Assembly (NCBI GenBank): GCA_030835385.1
Contig: JAURPI010000025.1
Coordinates: 124,001 to 188,000, forward strand
Length of the DNA stretch: 64,000 nt
Source: Alphaproteobacteria bacterium
GTDB taxonomy: Bacteria > Pseudomonadota > Alphaproteobacteria > Rhodospirillales > Rhodospirillaceae
Reading direction: 5' to 3'
Shown here piece after piece: positions 35,582 through 44,363 of the stretch. The translations under genes and the position numbers were made by a program. The notes below the pieces were generated by a model. The model was not told where the DNA came from and did not search any database. It saw only the letters and a program-made list of their open reading frames with translations. How positions within the stretch are numbered: position 1 is the stretch's first letter; each line of letters starts with the position of its first letter.

Positions 35582-37315
35582 ATGTTCTCACCAACTCCTA
35601 CCAGCAACGCCAGCCTGCCAAAACGATTGGCAGACTTTCCGACTCTTCCAGACGCTCTTGATTATGCGGCGCAGGGAGAAACCGGGTTTAATTTTTATTC
35701 TTCTCGGGGACATTTAAATGAGGTTCTGCCGTTCGCTGACCTGAGCGCAAAGGCCCGGGACGTGGCCACGAACCTTTGTGGCGCAGGCATTGTGTCTGGT
35801 GACCGTGTTGCGCTTCTTGCAGAAACGGTGCCTGCGTTTCTCATCGCTTTTTTTGCCTGCCAATATGCTGGTGTTATTCCGGTGCCAATGCCCACGCCCG
35901 TCGCGTTTGGTCGTCGCGATGCGTACGTCGGTCAAATTCGCAATCAAATCACATCGTCTGGCGCGGTCATGGTGATCACGCCGTTGGAATTTATGCCATT
36001 TGTTGAAGAGGCCACCGACGGACTTGATTTGCTGTTGATCGGGACATTGGATGATCTCAGGGCGCAGCCACAGGCTGATGGTCTTAGTGCAGGCGGTCCC
36101 GATGATCTCTGTTATCTGCAATACAGTTCTGGAAGTACGCGCTTTCCAAAGGGTGTGGCGGTAACTCACGACAACCTGATGGCCAATTGTGCTGCCATGA
36201 ACGTGGCGGTCAACGTATCAACTGAGGATCGCGGTGTATCCTGGTTACCGTTTTACCATGACATGGGTTTGGTGGGTTTCATGCTCGGTTGCCTCACCTC
36301 CCAAACAACTGTCGACTTTATTCCGACGGAAGAATTCGCTCGTCGTCCACTCGCCTGGCTCCGGATCATCAGTGAAAATCTGGGCACGATGTCCTACGGC
36401 CCCAGTTTTGGGTACGAGTTATGTAGTCGGAGATTCTCATCATCAAATGCTGCTGCCCCTAACTTAGATTTATCCAGCTGGCGCGTTGCGGGGATAGGCG
36501 GTGAGATGATTAAGCCGCAGGTCATGCACGCGTTTGCAGACTTGTTTAAGCCGTACGGGTTTGCAGATACGGCCTTTAACGCTTCTTATGGCTTGGCTGA
36601 ATGCGTGCTTGGCGTCAGTTTTAGCACGCCAGGGCACGGCATGTTGCTCGACCATATTTCAAAGCAGGAGTTGGGGGACAATCATCGCGCGGTTCCGATT
36701 GATGATGATGGTTCTGGAGCCGGTCGTACCTTTGTGGCCTGTGGTGGCGTGATTGACGGTCATACGGTCGAGATTCGTGATGACGACGGGGCGGTCATGG
36801 CAGAACGGGATATTGGCCGTGTCTTTTTCTCTGGTCCAAGTGTCATGCAAGGATATTTCGGTGATCAAGAGGCAACGGATGCCTGCCTTCAAGATGGGTG
36901 GCTGGATACGGGCGATCTCGGATATTTCTGGGGAGACCAGTTAGTTATTGTTGGGCGATCAAAAGATATGATGATCGTCAATGGACGCAATTATTGGCCG
37001 CAGGATATCGAATGGACCGTTGAACGCATGGACGGCATGAGGTCTGGCGATACCGCTGCATTCACTCTTGAGCAAGACGACGGTAGTGAACAACCAACCA
37101 TACTGGTGCAATGTAGACCCTCTGCCGCGGACATTCGCGAGGCATTGGTCGATGACGTGCGCTCAAGTGTCCAAAATCAAGTTGGATTGGCGTGTGACGT
37201 TATATTGGTGCCGCCGCGGACCTTGCCGAAAACATCATCCGGCAAGTTAGCGCGCGGCAAGGCCAAGGCGAACTTTCTCAGTGGCGAAATCCAACCCTTA
37301 GCCGCGGGCGCGTAG
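35582..37315 (+). CDS. aasR: fatty acyl-AMP ligase / acyl-ACP synthetase (sphingolipid locus)
   Basis: This ANL-superfamily enzyme activates a fatty acid as acyl-AMP and, by context, loads it on the nearby acyl carrier protein. Motifs are 'LCYLQYSSGSTRFPKGVAVTH', 'SWLPFYHDMGLVG', 'NASYGLAECVLGVSF', 'GWLDTGDLGYFWGDQLVIVGRSKDMMIVNGRNYWPQDIE' and the catalytic Lys in 'LPKTSSGKLAR'. The HDMGL motif is typical of FAAL-type ligases. At 577 aa it is complete. It heads a run (ligase, SDR, ACP, SPT) collinear with the Caulobacter ceramide genes, where the homologue supplies acyl-ACP to serine palmitoyltransferase. Confidence 0.88.
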   Translation: MFSPTPTSNASLPKRLADFPTLPDALDYAAQGETGFNFYSSRGHLNEVLPFADLSAKARDVATNLCGAGIVSGDRVALLAETVPAFLIAFFACQYAGVIPVPMPTPVAFGRRDAYVGQIRNQITSSGAVMVITPLEFMPFVEEATDGLDLLLIGTLDDLRAQPQADGLSAGGPDDLCYLQYSSGSTRFPKGVAVTHDNLMANCAAMNVAVNVSTEDRGVSWLPFYHDMGLVGFMLGCLTSQTTVDFIPTEEFARRPLAWLRIISENLGTMSYGPSFGYELCSRRFSSSNAAAPNLDLSSWRVAGIGGEMIKPQVMHAFADLFKPYGFADTAFNASYGLAECVLGVSFSTPGHGMLLDHISKQELGDNHRAVPIDDDGSGAGRTFVACGGVIDGHTVEIRDDDGAVMAERDIGRVFFSGPSVMQGYFGDQEATDACLQDGWLDTGDLGYFWGDQLVIVGRSKDMMIVNGRNYWPQDIEWTVERMDGMRSGDTAAFTLEQDDGSEQPTILVQCRPSAADIREALVDDVRSSVQNQVGLACDVILVPPRTLPKTSSGKLARGKAKANFLSGEIQPLAAGA

Positions 37316-37325
37316 CGCGCCGGCC

Positions 37326-38270
37326 GTGACCGACCCACTGACCATCGCGATCACCGGGGCCACGGGATTTCTCGGCGGTCACCTCGTGGCGCAAGCACGG
37401 GCCGCTGGTCACCGTGTTCGTGCCTTATCACGCAAGCCGGTGAACACTAACACTAACCAAGATATCGTATGGATCACCGGCGCATTGGAAGATCAAGCCG
37501 CGCTTGAGACCTTGGTTACCGGTGCGGATATTGTGGTGCATGCGGCAGGAGCCATCAAAGCGCTGTCGCGATCTGAATTTTTTCATATCAATAAGGGTGG
37601 AACAGAGGCCGTCGTTCGTGCTGCGTATGCCCAAGGGGTGAAAAGCTTTGTATTGATCTCGTCTCTGGCCGCGCGTGAGCCAACGCTGTCACCCTATGCG
37701 GCAAGTAAACGAGCTGCGGAGTTGGTGGTCGATGACTATGCCGGTCAATTGAACACAATCATTCTTCGCCCGCCGGCCATATATGGGCCAGGCGATGAGG
37801 AGACTGTTAGTCTGTTCCAAATGGCTGTGAATGGATTCATGCTCGCTCCTGGGCACGCTTCTGCGCGCATGTCTCTGGTTCACGTTGGTGATGTCGCTTC
37901 AGCTATTTTGGCGTGTTGTGAACAGCCCCAATTCGAGGTGCTTTTTGAAATCGATGATGGCAAAGATGGCGGGTACCAATGGCGCGATCTGGCAGATGCT
38001 GCCGGTCTGAATGTCGGTCGCCCACTAAAAATTGCTCACCTAGCGGGCGCTGCAGTCTGGTTTATGGGGCTTTTGGGTACGTTAAAGGGCTTGCTGACCC
38101 GGTCTCCCGCTATGTTGACCTTGGCGAAAGTGCCAGAGCTTCGCCATCGTGACTGGGTGGCGAACGCCAAGCGTCCCGCTGGCTGGACCCCAAAGTGGTC
38201 TCTAAAAGACGGCTTCAAAGACGCAATCAATTGGTATTCCTCACAAAATGTTTTGAAACGTTACTTTTAA
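37326..38270 (+). CDS. cerR: NAD-dependent epimerase/reductase, ceramide reductase (CerR)-like
   Basis: This extended-SDR protein is 314 aa. The nucleotide-binding motif is 'IAITGATGFLGGHLVAQA' and the catalytic Tyr/Lys is 'YAASK'. 'ILRPPAIYGPGDEET' is a standard extended-SDR segment. In Caulobacter an SDR next to spt and acp (CerR) reduces the 3-oxo group of oxidised ceramide. The same position here, 10 bp after the acyl-AMP ligase, supports that role. The start is GTG at 37326. By sequence alone it could be another sugar or steroid-type SDR. Confidence 0.8.
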   Translation: MTDPLTIAITGATGFLGGHLVAQARAAGHRVRALSRKPVNTNTNQDIVWITGALEDQAALETLVTGADIVVHAAGAIKALSRSEFFHINKGGTEAVVRAAYAQGVKSFVLISSLAAREPTLSPYAASKRAAELVVDDYAGQLNTIILRPPAIYGPGDEETVSLFQMAVNGFMLAPGHASARMSLVHVGDVASAILACCEQPQFEVLFEIDDGKDGGYQWRDLADAAGLNVGRPLKIAHLAGAAVWFMGLLGTLKGLLTRSPAMLTLAKVPELRHRDWVANAKRPAGWTPKWSLKDGFKDAINWYSSQNVLKRYF

Positions 38271-38374
38271 AGTTACTTGTCACTCTTCTGTCATACCTCC
38301 TAGGACTAAAGCGGAAGAGGAGTGGGATGTGAGACTCAGGGCGTCGCTTGTCCCCATATTGAAGGATTAATCAA

Positions 38375-38647
38375 ATGTCGGCTGAACCTAGCGATGGCGC
38401 GTCGCAAGACGTGCGAGCTGCGGTTCTGGAGGTTTTGCAAACTTTCAATAAGACCGGCGTGAACCTTGAGGATGGGACTCGGTTTACAGAAGACCTGAAT
38501 TTCGACTCACTTTTGGTCATGGAGTTCATCGCAGCTCTTGAAGACCGTCTCGATATATCGGTGCCGCTAAACGTGCTTCCGGATATCGAAACTGTGGGGC
38601 AATTGGTCGTCGCGACCGAACAAATTGTTAGGGAAGAACATGGCTGA
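38375..38647 (+). CDS. acpR: acyl carrier protein for sphingolipid synthesis
   Basis: This 90-aa acyl carrier protein has phosphopantetheine attachment Ser45 in 'LNFDSLLVMEFI', flanked by the usual acidic helix II. Its divergence from housekeeping AcpP and its place between the SDR and serine palmitoyltransferase indicate a dedicated carrier that presents acyl chains to SPT. The stop overlaps the spt start (ATGGCTGA), so the two are translationally coupled. A holo-ACP synthase is not in the window. Confidence 0.9.
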   Translation: MSAEPSDGASQDVRAAVLEVLQTFNKTGVNLEDGTRFTEDLNFDSLLVMEFIAALEDRLDISVPLNVLPDIETVGQLVVATEQIVREEHG

Positions 38648-39872
38648 CTTATTTGATCGTTTTGAGTCACTGCTGGCACGCCGAGACTCTTTAGTTGGCG
38701 ATGGGGGTCACGATCCGTTTCAAGTTGAGATGGATGAAGTGCTGTCACAGACCGAAGCCATGATTGGCAATCGTCGCACCATCTTGGCCGGTACCAACAA
38801 TTATCTTGGACTGACGTTTGCGCCAGAGTCATTGCAAGCCGCACATGATGCCCTTGAAGCGGCAGGTACGGGTACCACTGGCAGTCGTGTTGCTAACGGC
38901 ACCTATAGTGGTCACAAGGCATTGGAGCAGGCGTTGTGTTCTTTCCTTGGTAAAGACCACGCCATCGTTTTCTCTACTGGGTATTTAGCCAACCTCAGTG
39001 TCTTGTCGACATTGGTCGGTCCTGACGATTACATCCTTATGGATGCAGACTGTCACGCGAGCATTTATGATGGCGTGCGAATGGGTGACGCTCAGATTAT
39101 TCGATTTAAGCACAACGATGCGGCGGATTTAGATAAGCGGTTGGCGCGCCTCGCGAAGAAGCCGGGCAACAAGCTGATCGTTATTGAAGGTATTTATTCC
39201 ATGCTTGGGGATAAGGCGCCTTTGGATGACATTGTTGCTGTTAAGAAAAAATACGACGACGTATATCTTCTTAGTGATGAAGCGCATTCGCTCGGGGTCC
39301 TCGGTCGTTATGGTCGCGGATTGCCAGAAGAAGCTGACCTCGAAGACGATGTTGATTTTATTGTCGGCACTTTCTCTAAGAGTGTCGGTACCGTTGGCGG
39401 CTTCTGTGTTTCCAGTCACCCACAGTTTGATTTGCTGCGCTTAGCTTGTCGTCCATACATCTTCACAGCCTCCTTGCCGCCATCTGTAGTGGCGTCCGCC
39501 AAAGCGTCTCTGGAGTTAGTTGAAAAAGGTGGCGCGCTGCGCAAACGGTTGATGCGTAATGCGGAGCGCCTTCATTCAGGACTCTCTGCTCTCGGCTTTA
39601 CGCTTGGAGGAGAAATAAGCCCTGTGGTTGCTGTTGTGGCGCCAGAGGTGGAAATCGGTGTGGCGTTTTGGCGCGGACTGATTGACGGTGGTGTTTACGT
39701 CAACCTTGCACTTCCTCCTGCGACGCCACAGAACTTTACGTTGTTGCGGTGCAGTCTCTGTGCCGCTCACACGACGGAGCAGGTCGACCGTATCATCGAA
39801 GTCTTTGCCGATGTGGCCGACTCTCTTGTCATGCTACCGAAGCAACCAAAGAAGAAAGTGGCGCTCGGCTAA
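38640..39872 (+). CDS. spt: serine palmitoyltransferase
   Basis: This PLP-dependent alpha-oxoamine synthase condenses serine with an acyl thioester to give 3-oxo-sphinganine, the committing step of sphingolipid synthesis. PLP Lys247 is in 'GTFSKSVGTVGGF', the Asp in 'LSDEAHSLGVLG', and the ring-stacking His in 'MDADCHASIYDG'. 'GTGTTGSRVANGTYSGH' is the substrate-entry glycine-rich stretch. At 410 aa it is complete and soluble, as in bacterial SPTs. ATG at 38640 (GGGAAG upstream) overlaps the ACP stop; the ORF track start is five codons early. BioF or KBL are alternatives by fold only; the context decides for SPT. Confidence 0.92.
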   Translation: MADLFDRFESLLARRDSLVGDGGHDPFQVEMDEVLSQTEAMIGNRRTILAGTNNYLGLTFAPESLQAAHDALEAAGTGTTGSRVANGTYSGHKALEQALCSFLGKDHAIVFSTGYLANLSVLSTLVGPDDYILMDADCHASIYDGVRMGDAQIIRFKHNDAADLDKRLARLAKKPGNKLIVIEGIYSMLGDKAPLDDIVAVKKKYDDVYLLSDEAHSLGVLGRYGRGLPEEADLEDDVDFIVGTFSKSVGTVGGFCVSSHPQFDLLRLACRPYIFTASLPPSVVASAKASLELVEKGGALRKRLMRNAERLHSGLSALGFTLGGEISPVVAVVAPEVEIGVAFWRGLIDGGVYVNLALPPATPQNFTLLRCSLCAAHTTEQVDRIIEVFADVADSLVMLPKQPKKKVALG

Positions 39873-39893
39873 TAGTGTCCGCTGACTGAAGGA

Positions 39894-40796
39894 TTAGTTC
39901 AGTCCACCCTGCCGTTTTATCCTGAACAACAAGCGCAGACCAGTGAGAACCGGGTGTGCCCGATCGCGTTCTGTCAGTTCGACCGCAACGCCTGTATGGC
40001 GTTCAATTTTCCAAGCTGCATAGTCCAGTCCGCTGCGGAATGTGAAAGCTGCTTTGATCAGTCGTAAAACGTTGAGAAACCGCCCCCACCAGCGTCGTGC
40101 CCTCCACGCCCAAACCGCACCCGTGTCAGATTTTGCTTCTACCGTTTGGCCTAGGCCAAGCGTTTCAATGGCTGCGGCGCCAACGCGAATGAATCGATCG
40201 CGTTGGGCATTCACCAACTCTTCCGCTTTAGAAGGCGGTTCAGGCCGTAGTTCTGCCCGGTACGTGGCTTGGAAGGCAGTGATCCACAAATCTTCAATTG
40301 TATAGGGGCCGGCCATTAGCGGTGCCGTTTTCTTGAGGAGTGTTGCCACAGCGCGAGAGAGAGCGTGTTCAACAGTCGTGCGAGCGGCGTCATTATTGGC
40401 ATAAACAATGGCGGCTGGCTGCGCAAAGCGGGCCCACAGGGCCGATGCGAAAGTTGTTTCCGCCGTGCCGCGGGCAAATCCGCCGAGTGTCATTACAGCC
40501 ACTTTGGCGCGGACCACCCGACCGTCGAAGTCGCACTCGTGATAATAGACATTCGGTGACAGAAGGGCACCAAAGGCGGCGCTGACCGGGTTTTTGATCG
40601 CATCGCTGAGGTTGTCAACCAGCACATAGAAGTCGAGCATCAGGTTTTCGTCCGTGCCGAGACGAAGGCAAGACCCATAAAACACAACAGCGCGCACGCT
40701 GGCTCCATAGGTATTTTTTAGATGATCGATCATCGCCTCAGCGGCGGGAAAGGCGGCGACCTGGCTTTCGGATTGTATAAGTGACATCAGAGCCAT
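39894..40796 (-). CDS. Tam41-like nucleotidyltransferase (putative lipid cytidylyltransferase)
   Basis: This 300-aa protein contains the nucleotidyltransferase-fold motif 'AVVFYGSCLRLGT' followed by 'LMLDFYVLVDNLSDA', which resembles mitochondrial Tam41, the enzyme making CDP-diacylglycerol from phosphatidic acid and CTP. It starts 2 bp after the lipid kinase stop (ATG 40796, GGTGG upstream), so the two form an operon. A logical reading is kinase makes ceramide 1-phosphate, this enzyme makes a CDP-activated ceramide. Caulobacter's ceramide phosphoglycerate genes lie in a comparable place. The family call is moderate; the substrate is inferred. Confidence 0.7.
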   Translation of the reverse strand: MALMSLIQSESQVAAFPAAEAMIDHLKNTYGASVRAVVFYGSCLRLGTDENLMLDFYVLVDNLSDAIKNPVSAAFGALLSPNVYYHECDFDGRVVRAKVAVMTLGGFARGTAETTFASALWARFAQPAAIVYANNDAARTTVEHALSRAVATLLKKTAPLMAGPYTIEDLWITAFQATYRAELRPEPPSKAEELVNAQRDRFIRVGAAAIETLGLGQTVEAKSDTGAVWAWRARRWWGRFLNVLRLIKAAFTFRSGLDYAAWKIERHTGVAVELTERDRAHPVLTGLRLLFRIKRQGGLN

Positions 40797-40798
40797 GG

Positions 40799-41833
40799 CT
40801 ACCACCGTACAAAGCGAAGTGCTTGGTTGCCATCGATGGTGAGAGGTTTGTCCTCGCTGGCATCGTATAATTCGCCATCCAAAGTGTAGCTGCCGTCGAA
40901 GGCGAAGGTGATGGAGGCGGTGCGCCGAACTGTCCGCTTGTTACTTTGTTTTAGTAGGCGTCTCAGCATATTGGGGACGGTCGAAAGAACCGCACCTGCG
41001 CCTGGTCGAAGACTGATGTAGTGGACCGGGCCATCGCCAACTTTCGGGTCGGGGCGCATACCTAGAAGCATTTTATCCATGGTGGTTGCTATCACGACAT
41101 AAAAGCGCCCGTCCTGTTGCCATCCATTCTGTTCGCCGGTCACTTTAATGGTGCCGCCTTGTTTTCCGCCCGTCATTGCACGCCAGAACAAGATGGCCAC
41201 TGCGGCCACATGCGACACCGTATTTGGCCAACCGCGGGGGTAAATGTTTTTACGACAGTAAAGAATGCCATCAACCACATCTGCACCACCGAAAAATGCG
41301 CCGTGGCGTGTCGGTGCCCCATTTTGGTATAGCGCAAGTACGGGCTGAGTGTGAATGGCATTGGCCAGGTTGCCGTTGGCATTTTTCCTGAGAAGAGACG
41401 CGAGGGCTTCGCGCCGATCTCCAGACAGGCTCCAGGCCGCCGCTGTCATGTTCGTTTTGCCGGAAGGCAGTAACGCCAAGACCGGTGGGGAGGTGTAGGG
41501 GCCATCGTTGAGGAGGCCAGAGAACACCAACCCTGCGGTGCCGTCTCCGCCGTCGACCACGAGGGTTTCAATCTCATTGGCAGCGCATTGGGCAAGAATC
41601 GTAGGCACATCGGTGATTTTGTCGATGATGAAATGTTGAACACAGTCATGAGCAGCCACAATATCGTTCAGCCACCCGCGGTCCTGTTGATTGCGGGTGC
41701 TCATATGATTGCTGAGAATGGCGACCGATGGTGGGGGCAAATCACTAGACCTAAGATGGATAGAGAGAGGCTCTACTCGGCTTACATAATGTTTCAAAAG
41801 CTTTGATTTGACGATCTTGAACTTGCCCGCCAT
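40799..41833 (-). CDS. diacylglycerol/ceramide kinase family protein
   Basis: This lipid kinase of the DAGK catalytic superfamily transfers phosphate from ATP to a lipid hydroxyl. The nucleotide-binding motif is 'TLVVDGGDGTAGLVFSGLL', followed by 'LALLPSGKTNMTA' in place of the usual GGTxN, and a C-terminal beta-sandwich 'FAFDGSYTLDGELYD'. At 344 aa it is normal. In Caulobacter a kinase of this superfamily (CpgB) in the sphingolipid locus phosphorylates ceramide, and the surrounding genes suggest the same here. It is divergent from lptF with a 118-bp gap. The start is uncertain; a later start near 'SVAILSNHM' is possible. Confidence 0.82.
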   Translation of the reverse strand: MAGKFKIVKSKLLKHYVSRVEPLSIHLRSSDLPPPSVAILSNHMSTRNQQDRGWLNDIVAAHDCVQHFIIDKITDVPTILAQCAANEIETLVVDGGDGTAGLVFSGLLNDGPYTSPPVLALLPSGKTNMTAAAWSLSGDRREALASLLRKNANGNLANAIHTQPVLALYQNGAPTRHGAFFGGADVVDGILYCRKNIYPRGWPNTVSHVAAVAILFWRAMTGGKQGGTIKVTGEQNGWQQDGRFYVVIATTMDKMLLGMRPDPKVGDGPVHYISLRPGAGAVLSTVPNMLRRLLKQSNKRTVRRTASITFAFDGSYTLDGELYDASEDKPLTIDGNQALRFVRW

Positions 41834-41951
41834 GGTGCGCTGGCTTGGACAGATTCCTCAAAAAAGGCTGGAAAACAGGCCTCGAGGGCGGCTAAGCGCT
41901 GACTCAGGGACCCAAAGGATAGCCGCCGCACACGTGGTGGCTTCGAGATTG

Positions 41952-43193
41952 ATGTTCAAAGCTCTCGACCTCTACCTCTTACGGCAGATCATGCCGACAC
42001 TGCTCGTCACCCTCCTGGTTGCGGCCATAATCTTGCTGCTCGAGCGGATGTTGCGGCTGCTCGATATTGCCGTGGGTAACGGTGTCTCGACCCTGGTTGT
42101 GTTTCAGATGCTGTTTAATTTGATTCCCCACTACATCGGTTTGGCGCTACCCGCTGCTTTGTTTCTGGGGGTGCTACTCGCGTTCCGCAAGCTCTCGTCG
42201 CAGTCTGAATTAGATGCGATTCAATCGTCAGGGATTGGTTTAAGCCGACTCATTCGATGGGCCGTGATATTGGGTCTGTTGATGATGATCTTTAATCTGA
42301 TTCTTGTCGGCTATCTGCAACCGATCAGCCGTTACGCCTATCGCGCTCTTTTGTTCAACGTGACCAGCGGTGTTTTAGAGTCTGGTATTGGCGAGGGCGT
42401 GTTTATGGATCTCCCCAACGGTTACACCCTCCGGGTTGAAGAATCTCGTGGGGCAGGTCGTGAGCTGTTTGGAGTATTTGCTCATCAACAAAAAGAGGAT
42501 GGCACTATCATTACGTTGACCGCGGAGCGAGGGCGCCTAGTCACAGGGGGCGCCGAACGCGCAACCAGTCTCCGTTTGTTCCAAGGTAACCGGTCTGAGT
42601 GGTCGCCGGGCGCAACCTCGGCCGACACAGTAAGCTTCGATGTGTTTGACTGGCCTCTCAATCTAAAAGATCTGATTCGGTTCCGCGTACGAGGTGGTGA
42701 TGAACGAGAGTTGACCTTGGATGAATTGTTGCGTGGTTATGTCGCCAATATGGAGGCGGAACGCACGGGCATCAGGCCTGGTGCAGTGAACCCACAAGAC
42801 AACCCTGAGCAACTGGTGCCACCGGCTGCGGTCGCGGCGGAGTTGCATGGTCGCATTGTCTTTTCGCTATCAATTTTGTTCTTGCCGATGCTGGCGGCCC
42901 CGCTAGGTATAATGACCCATCGGGCAAGCAAATCTTTTGGACTGGTTCTCGGCCTATTAACGTTGGTAGTCTATCACAAGATTCTGGAGTTTAGTGAAGC
43001 CTACGCAACGGTCGGGGGAATGTCGGCTGGGCCGGCCTTGTGGGTGCCCTTTGCCCTCTTTATTGGCGGGACATCATACCTATTTCTCAAGACCGAGATT
43101 GTCGCTGGGGCAACCCCAATGCAACGTCTTGAAGACCGATGGACCAATATGACCGGCGGTCTGATTCGACTGTTCCGCGGCAGCCGCGGCTAG
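41952..43193 (+). CDS. lptF: LptF/LptG family permease (LptF position)
   Basis: This is an inner-membrane permease subunit of the Lpt ABC exporter that extracts lipid from the membrane and feeds the periplasmic bridge. Two N-terminal helices, a third, a large periplasmic jellyroll (about residues 130-290) and three C-terminal helices are visible. Family cues are 'LYLLRQIMPTLLVTLLVAA', 'ALPAALFLGVLLAFRKLSSQSELDAIQSSGIGL' and 'GRIVFSLSILFLPMLAAPLGIM'. The ORF track start (41808) adds 48 residues unlike the family; ATG 41952 is better (413 aa). It lies inside the sphingolipid locus, without the usual lptD or pepA neighbours. Confidence 0.85.
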   Translation: MFKALDLYLLRQIMPTLLVTLLVAAIILLLERMLRLLDIAVGNGVSTLVVFQMLFNLIPHYIGLALPAALFLGVLLAFRKLSSQSELDAIQSSGIGLSRLIRWAVILGLLMMIFNLILVGYLQPISRYAYRALLFNVTSGVLESGIGEGVFMDLPNGYTLRVEESRGAGRELFGVFAHQQKEDGTIITLTAERGRLVTGGAERATSLRLFQGNRSEWSPGATSADTVSFDVFDWPLNLKDLIRFRVRGGDERELTLDELLRGYVANMEAERTGIRPGAVNPQDNPEQLVPPAAVAAELHGRIVFSLSILFLPMLAAPLGIMTHRASKSFGLVLGLLTLVVYHKILEFSEAYATVGGMSAGPALWVPFALFIGGTSYLFLKTEIVAGATPMQRLEDRWTNMTGGLIRLFRGSRG

Positions 43194-43205
43194 TACTCTA
43201 TTCCC

Positions 43206-44276
43206 ATGATTTTGTCCTGGTATCTCACGAAGGCCTACCTGTCGCGATTCTTTGCATTGCTGCTGGGCTTGGTCGTATTTCTGCAAATGCTAGACCTGCT
43301 GGCCAACGCGGATTCCGTGTTGGACGGTGGTGGTGACCCGGTCGACTCATTGGCGCGCTACATTATGTTGCGGGTGCCGTCGATCATTGAAACTGTTGCC
43401 CCTTTGGCTGCGCTCCTTGGCGGGCTAACGGCGCTGGTAGTTCTGGCCCGCAACAGCGAGATCATTGCTATGCGTGCGGCGGGTCGATCTGTGCTCAGTC
43501 TAGTCGGTGGCCTTGTGGTTGTTGGCATGGTGTTGGCACTCATGCTCTTTGCCTTCTCTGATGGTATAGTCGTGCGTTTCAACGCGCAGCTCGAGGATTG
43601 GAAAAGCACAGGCTACAAGCCTGGCGGTGAAATCGTTGATGGCAGTGAAGCGTGGGTGATTGAAGGTGACACCATCATCCGGGTTGGACACGTTCTACAA
43701 AACGGCGCCGTGCTCAATGACATTCGCCTGTTTCACCAAGGCGACAAAGCGACGGTCGCAGACATTATCAATATTCGTCTCGCGATTTGGGAAGATACTG
43801 GCTGGAACTTGTTCGAGGTGGCGCGTGTTGGTGGCAACGGTGTCGCGACCCCTGTTGGTCAGCCGACGTGGGAAACAAATCTTACGCCCGAAGATTTTAA
43901 CAAGCTCGCCAACCCACCCAGTGAATTGACCTTTGACGAATTAGAGCATTACGTACGCGAGCTCGCTCTCGGGACCCGCCCAGAATATTATTACGATACC
44001 TGGTTACAACGAAAATTGGCTGGACCTGCGGTGTTGGCTCTGATGCCATTGCTAGCGGCCATCGCGGCTTTCGCCCACCACCGTCAAGGTAGCGCTATCT
44101 TGGTTGTGGTCTATGGAATCTCGCTCGGTTTCGTTTTCATCATCACAGACAATATTTTGCTGGCGATGGGGCAGTTCGGCGCTCTGCCGCCGGTCGTGGC
44201 GGCCTGGCTGCCTTTGGCGCTGTTCGGCACCATAGGTTTATGGATTGTGGTAAACTTAGAGAACAGAGGCGCTTGA
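43206..44276 (+). CDS. lptG: LptF/LptG family permease (LptG position)
   Basis: This is the second permease half of an LptB2FG-type exporter. N-terminal helices ('LTKAYLSRFFALLLGLVVFLQMLDLL', 'VPSIIETVAPLAALLGGLTALVVLARNSEIIAMRAAG') lead to a periplasmic domain with strands such as 'SEAWVIEGDTIIRVGHV', then 'WLQRKLAGPAVLALMPLLAAIAAFAH' and two further helices. At 356 aa it is a standard LptG size. It follows lptF by 12 bp. The ATPase LptB is encoded at 14.3 kb. Whether the substrate is LPS, a sphingolipid or both is open. Confidence 0.88.
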   Translation: MILSWYLTKAYLSRFFALLLGLVVFLQMLDLLANADSVLDGGGDPVDSLARYIMLRVPSIIETVAPLAALLGGLTALVVLARNSEIIAMRAAGRSVLSLVGGLVVVGMVLALMLFAFSDGIVVRFNAQLEDWKSTGYKPGGEIVDGSEAWVIEGDTIIRVGHVLQNGAVLNDIRLFHQGDKATVADIINIRLAIWEDTGWNLFEVARVGGNGVATPVGQPTWETNLTPEDFNKLANPPSELTFDELEHYVRELALGTRPEYYYDTWLQRKLAGPAVLALMPLLAAIAAFAHHRQGSAILVVVYGISLGFVFIITDNILLAMGQFGALPPVVAAWLPLALFGTIGLWIVVNLENRGA

Positions 44277-44363
44277 CCATCTACGTGATATGGCCAGGGG
44301 CTTGCGTTTATGCCGAACCGCGTTAGATACACTCGTATAGCGCGCTGCAAATAGGGAAAGAAC

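Noticed and set aside
35368-35607. 79-aa minus-strand ORF as a gene feeding the terminator
   Set aside because: Most of it is unlike protein sequence and it overlaps the acyl-AMP ligase start; only its end resembles a coding remnant.
41808-41951. Upstream extension of lptF given by the ORF track
   Set aside because: The 48 residues do not resemble LptF N-termini and overlap the start of the divergent kinase gene.
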